Below, in pieces: positions 35,995 through 46,456 of a DNA stretch of 64,000 nt. Below the pieces are notes generated by a model. It searched no databases. It was given only the letters and a program-made list of their open reading frames with translations, and had not been told where the DNA came from. Numbering within the stretch: the stretch's first letter is position 1; every line of letters begins with the position of its first letter. The position numbers and the translations under genes are program-made. Source of the stretch: Jacaranda mimosifolia (lineage: Eukaryota > Streptophyta > Magnoliopsida > Lamiales > Bignoniaceae); assembly GCA_018894105.1 (NCBI GenBank), contig CM032133.1:14832501-14896500 (forward strand), read 5' to 3'.

Positions 35995-37379
35995 ATTTGT
36001 AGGCCAAGGTGTTTTAGTTTAGCACTCAATGGACTAGTTCCATTCTTATTAATATCTCCCAAATTGGTATCAATAATCCATGGTCCATTTCTTGGCACTC
36101 AGAGGATTCCTTCACATTTTTAATCAAGGCCCTTAAATTCTAATTACCAGTCTCCTCATAACCTTTGGTGAGTAGATTTCAAATATCCGTGGCCTTTTTC
36201 TATAAGGTCTTTTACAATATTTTTAGAATTACTAGTTTAATCATGTCTATCACTAATCCACAAAAGCATCATTTCCTTACAATCAAATTTTATCTTCTAC
36301 CTCCTTGCTCTATAACCTATTCATGAAATTGGTTTAAGGACTTAGTGTCAGCATCTATCTCTTCCTATACATTTTCAGTTAGAGTGTTCTCGTCTTAATG
36401 TTCGATTTTTGTAGTTTGGTTAATTGGCATTAATTTGGTAAAAACTAATGGGTTTTGCATTTTTGGCATATTCCTTAGTTGTTTCTGAGTGACTATAACC
36501 TTGATCTCAACAGGATTACTCGATTATTTTCTCATGGTGTTGTACAACCTTGACTATACATCTCCTTCGACCAATACTTAATTGGTTAAGTTGACATATA
36601 GTTTGTATTCTTATAGGCATTGTCGACTTCGAGTGTGATTGCAATAGAGTTCTTTCCCCCCTTTTGAATATATTAGATATCCTTAACAAAATTGTTAGAA
36701 ACTAACTAAATAAATCAGAATACCTTATACATCATCTTGTAGGTGCTGCAAAAGCATTGGTCAACCTAAGTGAAATTAATTTAATTCATGGCACTCTTAT
36801 CATAACATATGGCAATTATCATTATATCTATTCTTAATATATGTTGGCTTATCCTTAAGGTAATTATAAATTTTCACCTTAGACTAGGTAGCTTTATATG
36901 AAGAGGCATCTAGATTCCATGTACAAAGAGGCCCATTCGGTTCTTATCGTTATCCTATAAGTTTTTATCAGTGATACTTGGTCTTTTCTTGATACTCTAA
37001 GGATTCTCTTTCACTTCAATCAACTTCTTTATGTTCTAGTCGCTAATTCCCTCGTAAATTTTGGTGATTGAAACCCAAGAAATTACGCAAGATGTTTCTC
37101 GTAAGGTCTTTCATAGTACTTTTTAAAGATATTTGGTCTAACCTTGTTTATTAATAAACCGTATAGGCCTCATTTTGCCACAACCAGGATCCTATCCTAC
37201 ATTGTCTTGCTTTACAATCCATTCATAAGATTATCAAGAGGTAGTTAGCGTTGTTGTCTATCCACTAGCCAAAACTTTTATGTCTTATTCAAATCTCAAA
37301 ATCAAGCTTACTCTTCACTAATCAAAACCTTCACATTCTGAGGATCATATCTTAGTGTAGCTCAAGTTTTTAAACTCAA
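35995..37379 (-). other. right internal segment of the gypsy element
   Basis: This is the 5' internal part on the minus strand, between the primer site and the copia insertion. No conserved Gag or other protein block was found; stops are frequent in all frames. The matching left internal segment is 22813-24358. Confidence 0.7.
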
Positions 37380-37391
37380 GCTCTAATACCA
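37380..37391 (-). other. initiator-Met tRNA primer-binding site of the gypsy element
   Basis: The minus strand reads TGGTATTAGAGC, one mismatch from TGGTATCAGAGC, the site complementary to plant initiator methionine tRNA. It lies four bases inside the 5' LTR. Confidence 0.88.
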
Positions 37392-37395
37392 CCTC

Positions 37396-40300
37396 TATAA
37401 CGCACCGATTGGGAAACGCTTGCTCTTGATTGGGATGCTACTCTTTCTATACCAAAAGTCTCCTGAATAATAGAAAGTACATTTTTGAAAATCTAAAGTA
37501 TTTAATTTCTACAAGCGACATCCAACAAAGGTACAACTATAAATCAAAATATCATAAATCACGTGCAACTCTTTTACCATCGTTATTACCTTACATATCA
37601 CCTGGGTTAGTCTATCTTCATCACTCGGCCTTATCTGGGGTAAAGAACGAAAAGAAATAGTACAAACAAGGTAAGTCCGAATGACTTAGTGAGATATCGT
37701 AGCAATAACAATAGAATGAAAATTTCATAAATATTATGCACGGGGCATATAGAGGCATTAAAATTTCCAGAAGTTGTGAGAGAGGATTTTAGTCAAAGTT
37801 TCAAGTGATCCATCCTACCACCATCCTATACCGATGATGAGACTTCACAAATATTTGAGTTTCGAAGCATAAACATCAAGCTAAGAAGTTAACCAATTAC
37901 AATTTAGCAAACAATTTCAAGTAAAAGTTGTTGGTGGTTCTCCTACCTTGTCACTCTACTTTTGAAAATATGAAAATCCTTATTCCTCCAAGTTTCGAGT
38001 GATATGGGCCCAGATACTTATAAACATACATTAGGCATAGCAAGCCGCATACTTATCCTGCTCTACACAGCTGTCTCCAACTGGTCTACGAGTAGGGATT
38101 ATATATACATGGCGTTTGGGTATCAGCCGTAAGATTTGTCACCTCGGATCGTTCCGCCCAGTTATCTTTTATAATTGATCTAAGGGCCCACCCCTAAGGG
38201 TATTAATTATATTCATATGTGTCACATAGCATGTCCAATAATAATTTAAATAACACATCAATTTGCTATGATAAGCAAGCAATTAACCAATTATTATCGA
38301 GATCATCTTAAGGCAGCAATCATGGCAAGATTATAACCTATATTCCGAAACACATTTTCCACACATAATCGTCAATTTCACGTGGGATCAAAAATCATAA
38401 TCAAATAAGGGTCGTATTCAGTTTAAAGGGAGATGTGTGGTGAGTTTCTCAACATGTAAATTGGAAGAAATCAAGCAACTAGGACATATAATGAGTATAT
38501 ATGTTCTTTTCCCAGCAAGAAAATCTCATATTATTGAGTATAAAATCACCCGAAAAATGCAGAGGAATTTCTAGTCGTATGGTCGCTTAGGTCTTTGCTT
38601 TGTAGTCAAACTGAGAACTGTTATAAGATAACCCAAGTCATCATTCTATCAATCCTTCGATTCTTAAATATAAATATAGTCAATATCTTTATCAAACTTA
38701 AGATCATTCTGATGCAATCCCGATCTTGGTTTCATATTTAAATGCTTAAGACAATTAAATGTGGTAACCCTTAACTAGTCAGTTGATGAAGGAATTACTA
38801 ATACAATTTATATCATTGTGGTCTCATTTAGGGTTTCAATATTCAATAGGTATTTGTTGCTATAACACTTGAGTTCAATTATATCTATCTCAATTGAACT
38901 TGGTTATCTTATTTTAAAATTTCAAACTAATCTGAGTATAGGTTACCAAAGGTAATCCTGAGTGGCTAACCCCAACTATATTCATCACTTCACTTATTTT
39001 TATAGTTATATAACAAGGGTCAAAATTCTTAAATTAGTTATGTCTTCTAGGTCTATTAGGTCCAAGTCCGATAATTTATTTTGTTCTAGCATTCATATAA
39101 CTTAATCTTTAGGTTATACTCAATTACATTTTATTCATAGCATACCATGTCATCGACAAAGGACATAAGTCTAAATTGACATTTCTTAAGTTAATAAGCT
39201 TAGGTCATATAATCAACTTGTTCAATACTTATAATAGGTTAAAGTACATTTTAATAATCTTAGTTTATATCATAGTTAGGCGTTGATTCAAAAATTCAAT
39301 TATATTTAGTAAATTAATCTAATTAAACTTTGATTATTAAAATTTACCCAAATTGGATCGAATCGTGATTCAATCTCAAGTTGGGAATATCCCAGATGAG
39401 CTCAAAATCACGTTTTGAGCTTTTTGCCAGGTTGCCGCTGTAGCATTAGCCATCGGCCACGATGTGTCGTCGTGATTCATCGCCGGAGGTGGAGTTGGCC
39501 ACACTGGAAGATGCGCCTCGTCATGGCAATCAAAATGCCCATTTAATTTTTAGTTCCAATGTTGGCGCGTCGATTGATTGGTCATTCAAAGCCGCGGCGA
39601 AATTGTAGCGCCACCACATGCCACCAACTCAATTACTTAGTCATTAATCACCTAAAACTCAAATTGAACCTATCAATGGATTCCCCCCACCAAGTCCATT
39701 AGAACTCTCCAAGCAATTTCTCGATCCAGTTGCTAGAATGGCAAAACCCATCGCCCCGAAACAATTGTTGGTGTTGCTTCTTCATTTTCGATAATATGTT
39801 CGGTGTTTTGGTGAGTTTAAGGCATGGACATGTTCAGCTCGTCGAGCAGAGTAAGCCTTTGGTGTTAGATTTGGGTTTTACGGTCGGGTTTGGGCACAGT
39901 TAGTCGAGGTAGAGTCGGGGTGTGCAAATGAGAATTTGATAAAATCCTATCCGTAACCATTTTTCATATTTTCAATCTAACCCCTAAATCTTTCCACCGC
40001 TTTTAGTTGGATCCTTTGAAGTTTTAGCTGACTTCAAATTGGCCTCATTCTTTCAATTTAGCCCCTAAGTTTTATTTTTTTGCTTACCTGTCCCCCAATA
40101 TTTAGGTTCTAAATCAATCAAGTCCTTATTCTATTTACAATTCAGTTCGCAAAGTTCTATTTGTCGCACATTGACCCAGATACTATTAATTATAAGCAAT
40201 TAAGTCCAAATTAATTTATTTTAAAGCCCTTAAACTTTTATTCAACTCACATTAACCCTCTAACTTTTATAATTTTAGACAATTAAGTCCTTCTCTCATT

Positions 40301-40426
40301 TACAATTTAATCTCTCGATTGTTAATATTTAATTCTAGACTTTAGTTGAATCTAATTTAAAATTAATCTAGCCAAACTTATTGATTTCATATTTTATTTT
40401 AGGATTTCAGAATTCAGGGCATTACA
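37396..40426 (-). repeat. 5' LTR of the long-LTR gypsy element
   Basis: 3031 bp, plus strand from TATAACGCACCG to GGGCATTACA. The expected TG at the start has become TA, a G-to-A change consistent with ageing of methylated DNA. It matches 19808-22797 throughout. Confidence 0.9.
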
Positions 40427-40672
40427 ATACATATATAGTCCACACAATAATATATTATTCAAAAATTAAAATAAAAAAAGATAAAAATTGAAACAGTGTC
40501 AGACACTGTTGAAGAGTGTGTTACATGGCCAGCACAGGGATGAGTTTTTGAATTTTACAAAATTTAAGGGGCTATTAAACAATAATAAAATAAAAAATTT
40601 TCAAATGATAAATAAAATTAGTAAAAAACTTCATAATGATCAAAATATTTTAAAATTTTGAATGATTAGATA

Positions 40673-41330
40673 CACTGCAAGAAAAAAAATTGATAACAAA
40701 ATAGTAATTATAACAATTGAAAAGTTGGCACTAATTATAAATAATAAGTAATAAAAAATTTTGTTCTATTGCAGTAATGATTTTATAAATTTGGTAGTAG
40801 CAAAAGCTACATTTAAGTTGTCACTATTGACAATTAATCACATATCTTTTGTGATGAATGTAATTTTTTTATTTTTTTTGTCAAAATCATAGAGACAACT
40901 TACACGTGTCATTAATCATAAATAATAACAACTTAACAATTAGTTCTTATCACTATTAAGTTGTATCATGACAAATCAACAATTATTATCAATTTAAAAG
41001 TATGGTTAGTAATAAATAAAAATTATTGTCCCTTAATATACGTTACTAATGATAATTTTCACACGAATATTGCAATTTTTTTTTGTATTGACCATTTTCA
41101 TTGTATAATTTATATGAAATGTAATACTAATTCTCATCTAGAGATTCGAATGATAAAAAATTTCTTTTGTTTTTGTCATTTTTTTGAATTTAAAATATAT
41201 TAATTTTAATATTTAAGGTTGACTTTTTTTTCATTTTATAGTGTTGAACACTTTAATATATATTTTTATATAATTTCATGAACAAATAATTACTTGTATA
41301 TAATTATATATATATTATGATAATTGAATT
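40673..41330. mobile_element. left terminus of a CACTA-like element
   Basis: CACTGCAAGAAAAA at 40673 matches the CACTACAAGAAAA terminus of plant CACTA (En/Spm) transposons with one change. The next 300 bases repeat short motifs around ACAACTT/GTTGTCA and TTAATCATAAATAATA, as in CACTA subterminal regions. No right end was found before the solo LTR at 41366, so it is truncated or the boundary is lost. Confidence 0.45.
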
Positions 41331-41365
41331 TGATGAGGGTGAAATCCACTTGTAACTGGATTAGA

Positions 41366-42105
41366 TGATAAATTGGAAGGGTTCGACCTGCTTGTTCGAT
41401 CTATGGATTTAGTTGGGCTATGTCTTGCAATCACGAGCAAACATTAAGCTAGCCGAGGTGCCCTCAGCTAAGGCACTCCGATGCTCAAGTTAGTGTAAAG
41501 CCAACCAGATATAACGAGCAGCAGAGTGAAGGCTTTTTGTGTATAGAATGACATACCTTTTGTGAGGCTAGAGGGGAGGCATTTATAGCCTTCTCCCAGT
41601 GGATATTTGTCTGAGATACCCTTGACATATAGGAAAGATCTTTGTCCTAGCATGAGGGTCATTAGGTCATCTCTCATTCTTGCATTATTCCAGGTGGCTG
41701 CCTCTCCAGGTTTCATGGACAGAATAGTACACTATAGATGCGCTTCCTCCCTAGTGCGACAGCATCGGTGGTAAATGCTGAGGCGTGTTGCCTGTCAAAG
41801 CATTTAATGCGACAGAGTTGACTCTGCGCTGAGTCGACCTCCATGATCGATAGCAAGATTGACCTTTCGATGGGCTAGCGCGCGGCGTACGCGGTGGTCG
41901 AGCACCGTGGTCGATGGGTCGACCATCGGTCTAGTCTGTGGCCCAGTTGATGCCCGCCCGCCAGAGTATGACATCCCGATTTGTATGGTCGATTTGGATC
42001 ACCTAAAGTTGGTGGTACCATTGGGCCCTAGGGATGAGATGGGCCTGATGCTACATCATTGAGTCTGTGGCCTTTGGGCCGAGCCCATTGGGCCATCCCA
42101 TATCA
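41366..42105 (-). repeat. Tat-like solo LTR, minus orientation
   Basis: Read on the minus strand, this 740-bp unit starts TGATATGGG and ends TTATCA, like the 729-bp LTR at 49554-50282. They share a GGCCCAAT-rich start and a CGCATTAAATG(G)CTTTGAC block. A minus-strand TATA box (CTATAAATGCC) is at about 41580-41592. No primer site or polypurine tract adjoins it, and the flanking five bases (TTAGA, GTATT) do not match. The local GC content is clearly higher than that of its surroundings. Open frames inside it are not genes. Confidence 0.65.
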
Positions 42106-42600
42106 GTATTAGTACCTTGTTATGTGTTAAAAATTTAAAATTTAATATGTCATTGTATTCATATTATGTGGTATCTGAATCACCACACAATTTTTTATGA
42201 GAAAAGCAAATACTTATATTTCATATATAAACTTTTCCTATATGGATGATGCTAGGAATCTAAGAAAATAATAAAAATTATAGTAGAAACTCCTACCAGA
42301 AAATGAAGTTCAACAAAAAAAATTACGTACTCAAATACAGTAGAATTGGAAAATAAAATTAAACCCCACCATTAATTATGGGGGTACAAATCAATCTAAA
42401 ATTAAAAAATAAAATAGGTTTTCAGGTGTTTGGAAAGATAAATAAATAAATAAAGAAAATACCTTATAGCTCTCATCCCTTGAAAAGAAAAAAAAAAAAA
42501 AAAAAGAGTATACGTTATGCCATCCAAGATCGAGCGTGAAAAGGGAAAGACTAAAGGCTAAAGCAGGCGCCCAACTTGGTCCATCCGGAAAAACAAACAG
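42106..42600. other. AT-rich intergenic stretch
   Basis: Apart from an A run at 42488-42505, nothing structured or coding was seen. Confidence 0.5.
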
Positions 42601-42700
42601 CCAAAACCTTTTATTTCCTTGGATCTTCTCTTCAATTCATTAAATTCACCAACGGTCATTTGCATTAATTCCATAGAAACATGCATTAAGCACATGTTTT

Positions 42701-42885
42701 CTATAAATAATAATATCACACATTCCGTTGATCTTTCTTGCAATTCAAGGTTACCTTTCAAGAACTACTCTCCCACTCCCAGTAAGTCTGTTTTCTTGAT
42801 TTGTTTCTTTAATTTTCTAACACGCTGGAAGCAGGAGAGCAGAGCAGAGAGTACTGGGAGATTGCTGGTGGTTGGAAATTAAATC
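42701..42885 (+). promoter_or_regulatory. promoter of the MADS-box gene
   Basis: CTATAAATAA at 42701-42710 is a good TATA box 175 bases before the start codon; transcription would begin near 42735. The leader contains no ATG in a strong context. Confidence 0.45.
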
Positions 42886-43886
42886 ATGGATACTAATGAT
42901 GGTGGGACGAAGAACAAGAAGAGAGACAGTGCTTTTTGGGCCAAGAAAGTCAGTTTCCTGAAGAGAAAGGATTGCATTATAAAGAAGACTATGGAGCTGT
43001 CTGTTCTGTGCGATGTGAAAGCTTGCGCCCTTGTCTTGCGTCCCGACGGGCACCTGAGACGTGGCCTGAAAATCGCAGTGAAGTGATGCAAGTTATTGAC
43101 ATGTACAGGGATTACTACTCTGTCAAGAACAAGATGAAGGGATCCAAGAAAAGGAAACGGGAGATTCATGAGACTAATAAGAAGCAGAAGATGATGATGA
43201 AGAATATGGAAGATGAGTACTGTGATTATTTGTTGAGAAAGATTGACGCCAAACTTGAGAAAGTAAATAATCGGATACGGGTTTTGAAGCAGCAGGAGGC
43301 CGGGGAATCATCGGATTATAAGTACAAGGGCTTTTCTTCTGCAGGTGGTGGAGAGGAGGTAAACGAAAGCACTTGTTATGATGATATTGATTGGGTTATG
43401 GAAAATAGCAATATAACGATGAGCAACATGGGAGTGGGAATGGGAGTAGGAGTAGGAGTAGGAGTAGGAGAAGAAATCTCCCTGCTGCAAGGGCAAGATT
43501 TTGATAGTCATGAGAATATTTGCATTAAGTATAATGATCAATATTCCTATAGTGGGTGGCAACTGAGCATGATGAATGATAATATTCAACAACCATTTGA
43601 TAGTACTAATATTGGCATCCAAATTCCATTTGGTGGGGCGGAGGAATTTATCGGTCTGCAGCCTACTTCCACCATGGATTCTTGCTATGATCTTACTGCT
43701 GCGATTGGGACTTGGAGCAGTACCACACGGAATACAAGTATTCTTTCTGATGAATATTGGTTCCACGAGAAGGAAATTGCCCTGCAGTCTGCAGCTCCCA
43801 CCATGTATTCCTGCACACAGGATTTTACTACTTTTTCTGATGATTGGCTCCAAAACATTCAAATTCCATTTGGTGATCTGCCATAG
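42886..43886 (+). pseudogene. type I MADS-box gene with a frameshift
   Basis: Type I MADS proteins are plant transcription factors, mostly active in gametophyte and endosperm, usually from intronless genes. The ATG at 42886 opens a MADS domain (SFLKRKDCIIKKTMELSVLCDVKACALVL) that runs to RPDG near 43050. The expected continuation PETWPENRSEVMQVIDMY is in a different frame (42936-43886), so about one base has been lost near 43045-43055. TWPE after the domain and the lack of a K-box favour the M-beta/M-gamma group. Downstream are a basic stretch (KKRKREIHETNKKQKM, possible nuclear signal), a short coiled coil, a Gly-Val repeat, and a duplicated motif (IQIPFG ... TM.SC). There is no GT-AG intron to explain the shift. 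A recent pseudogene, a truncated protein of 66 residues, or a sequence error are all possible. Confidence 0.8.
43429..43475 (+). repeat. GGAGTA hexamer repeat in the MADS coding region
   Basis: About seven copies of GGAGTA/GGAGTG encode an alternating Val-Gly stretch. The repeat number is a multiple of codons, so length changes keep the frame. Confidence 0.85.
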
Positions 43887-44148
43887 GTTCCTGCTACATA
43901 CGATCAGTGGCACCACACAAAATCTTGCTAAATTTTCTATGCATGCAGTAGATGCAACAGTACCTATAATTCATAGTACTCATAATTCATTTTTGTTCCC
44001 ATTTAGTATTAATTATTTGTTGCTACAGTTTGATCAGTTCCCACTTCATTCTTGTTTACTTATGTTTAGAACAAGAGTAATCAACATTTTCAACTCAAAA
44101 TGGGAAAATGCTCTGCTACACCTGCACAAGAAAATGGGCAAATGGGTG

Positions 44149-44151
<3 letters not shown>

Positions 44152-44205
<54 letters not shown>

Positions 44206-44215
44206 TGTGTGTGTG
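44152..44215. repeat. compound microsatellite (TC)n(CA)n(TG)n
   Basis: About 16 TC units, then 11-12 CA units, then five TG units. The CA and TG parts are complementary and could form a hairpin. It lies about 270 bases after the MADS stop codon. Confidence 0.95.
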
Positions 44216-44820
44216 TATAGTGGAAACTTTGAACACAGTTTTTTCTTGTTCGAGTAAGGAGGGAGTTTCAGGTGCACAAGGGGAGGATGCTCCTCTGAAA
44301 GCATACCTAATTGTGATAATCCCAATGCGACCAGTTTGAGATTGCCATCATAGTAATTTAGAATACTTAATTTATGATTCATTTTGTTTGTTCCAACTTT
44401 TTTCGTTTTAAACACTCTTTCTCTTGATCGCTTTTGATGGAGAAAAAAGAAAAATGGGAGCAAGACTTGTGTGGTTGTTCAGAATTATATAGAGAGAAAT
44501 AACACGTAAGCACAAGAAGATGAATGTATTCAGAAAGGGTAAATGTACTTTTAGTTCCATAAGTTAAGCCTATTTTGATTATGGTTCCATTTTTTATCAC
44601 TTGTACACATTGTATATGCAAGCATTTTCTTTTTTTTTCCTTTTTCTTCCTTTCCTTTTTTTTTCCCCCCTAAATGAGGATTGAAGTGAGCTTCTGTCCA
44701 ATAATTAATGAAGCCACCCATATCCTACTCACGTGAGGGAAAAGGCGATGCCCAGTTCAACTTAACCAAAAACAAAGAAATAAAAAAAAAAAAAGAAAAA
44801 AAAGCCCTCTTTCACAAAAT

Positions 44821-45140
44821 ACCCTAACCCTAAACTCTGAAATCTAATTTCTCTTCAAGGATTGAAGATTGTTCTTCCAAGAACTTAAAAAGTTGGAAGA
44901 GAAGGATTAAGGAGTACACCATTGCAAAAGTGCAGGGGGAAAAAGAAAATGAAATATTGCACTACTTTTTCTCGACTATAATGAATTTCTGCCGACTGCT
45001 TATACTGTATTTGAAGAACCCTCCAGTTCCTCTGTCAAATCCTTGCATATTCTACTTCTCTGGCATTGAAGTGGGCACTGGGATCCAATCGGCGGTTGCA
45101 ATAAATTTAAAATTCAAATTACTGTTAAAATTTTGTTAGA
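44821..45140 (+). other. telo-box leader and short orphan frame
   Basis: ACCCTAACCCTAAAC at 44821-44835 is a telo-box-like motif, frequent in promoters and leaders of plant translation and cell-cycle genes. A leader-like stretch follows, then a 69-codon frame (44930-45139) whose second half (PCIFYFSGIEVGTGIQSAVAIN) looks protein-like but belongs to no family I recognise. A related-looking frame fragment may continue to about 45290. It may be the 5' end of a gene that has been lost or moved. Confidence 0.3.
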
Positions 45141-45425
45141 AATAAATTTGATTTCTCTTTCCTGCCATAGTAATTTGCACTGTGTATAAATCATCAGGGC
45201 GCAGGGATTCACTGATTGGTTTCCATGTTGAAAGAAAAGGATGGAAACTATGATGTTATTGTGGAGATTCAGGATCATGAAAAAGCGTAAAGCATGTTTG
45301 TTTCAAATTCATTTTGTTCAATTTCACTGTTTGAAAATGAATTAATATCACCATTTTTATCAAAATTTCTTTTTATTTTTATTTTAAAACGTATTTTTCA
45401 ATAATCTATATGTATTCTCTCTCTA

Positions 45426-45427
<2 letters not shown>

Positions 45428-45464
<37 letters not shown>

Positions 45465-45483
45465 TACTACTACTACTACTGCT
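45428..45483. repeat. trinucleotide microsatellite (TTA)n(TAC)n
   Basis: About 12 TTA/ATT units pass directly into six ACT units. This is a simple sequence repeat in intergenic DNA. Confidence 0.95.
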
Positions 45484-45689
45484 ATTACTACTATCTTTCT
45501 TCACCTACAATCTATTTAACCCTATGTAATCATTACTTTTCTACCAATTATCCAAATACAAACTCATTTCAACTCATTTTCTCTAATTAGCTTTTCAAAT
45601 TTTAAAAATATTGAAAATAAAATAGAAACATAACCAAACAAGTTGGTAGATTTTCCAGAAAGCCCCATTTCTGAATCATGGAAGCGTTT

Positions 45690-46411
45690 TGTCATGCTCC
45701 GGTTGATTATGTGCACAGGAGCAAGACGATGGAGGTTCTAGGAAGGTCCTGTAAGGCTTTGGAAGTTCCTGGAACACTTTGGAAGGTCCAGGAAGACTTT
45801 AGAAGGTCCAAGAAGAGTTTGGAAGACTTTAGAAGTCTTTAGAATCTTTTAGAAATCTTTAGAAGCTTATAGATATTTGTAGAAGTTGAAGACTACTGTA
45901 GTCTTATCTAGAACCTTGTGGACACTTGTCAAAATGTGAGGACTTGTGTGGAATTTTGTGGAGTTGTGTAGAACTCTCTAGATAAGTTTCTAGAATATTG
46001 TACTTAGTTATAGAAATATGTAGAAAGTGTGTAGAAAATTGTAGAAACATATAGAAAGCTTTGCAAAGTCTTAGATTTAGGGAATATCTAGACTACTGAA
46101 TCTAGACCGTATGATGAAATCAATCTCCACCATCCATTTGGGCAGGAGATCAGTATAAATAGGACTAAGGGGTCATTTGTAAAATGGTGTGTATGGAATG
46201 TATGGAAAGTAAGAATCAAGTAAAGGAAGTTTACTAGCATTTTCTTGTAGCCTCTCTCAACTCTCTCTCGTGTTCTTAATGCTTAGCTAATACTCCTAGC
46301 ACACACACAACACTTAAACTCCAAATTGTGAGGCTGACTTAGCTAGTGTCGCAAGGGGCGAACGAGGAGCTAAGTGCCGTACAGTTGCTTATAAGGGACA
46401 ACTTCATGACA
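45690..46411 (+). repeat. 5' LTR of the gag-protease element
   Basis: Starts TGTCATGCTCCGG and ends CTTCATGACA. The first 160 bases are an imperfect array of 10-12 base units (TTGGAAGGTCC, TTTAGAAGTC). TTCTAGAATATTG at 45988-46000 resembles a heat-shock element. TATAAATAGG at 46153-46162 is a good TATA box. Confidence 0.92.
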
Positions 46412-46413
46412 GG

Positions 46414-46426
46414 GGGTATTGGAGCC
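46414..46426 (+). other. primer-binding site of the gag-protease element
   Basis: GGGTATTGGAGCC matches 10 of 13 bases of the initiator-Met site TGGTATCAGAGCC, two bases inside the 5' LTR. Confidence 0.65.
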
Positions 46427-46456
46427 CGGTTGGACGTGGTGATGTGAAAGAGTAGT

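Larger units (their letters stand above)
19808..40426 (-). mobile_element. long-LTR Ty3/gypsy element, interrupted, no recognisable proteins
   Basis: Two 3-kb LTRs (19808-22797 and 37396-40426) flank an internal region that has been split by a copia element. Flanking duplications are ATACG (19803-19807) and ATACA (40427-40431). The polypurine tract by the left LTR and the primer site by the right LTR place the 5' end at the right, so it is transcribed from the minus strand. The internal region (22798-24358 plus 35995-37395, about 3.0 kb) shows no gag, protease, RT, RNase H or integrase motifs in my translation. That resembles a LARD-type derivative (long LTRs, non-coding interior) dependent on another element. 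Both LTRs share diverged but colinear sequence throughout. Confidence 0.85.

Noticed and set aside
41859..42062. 67-codon frame of higher GC content
   Set aside because: It falls within the Tat-like solo LTR and reflects GTCGACC-type LTR motifs.
42106..42110. A target duplication for the solo LTR at 41366-42105
   Set aside because: The five bases on each side (TTAGA and GTATT) do not match, so none is claimed.
43308..43916. 202-codon minus-strand frame opposite the MADS gene
   Set aside because: It is a shadow frame; the plus strand has clear MADS domain homology.
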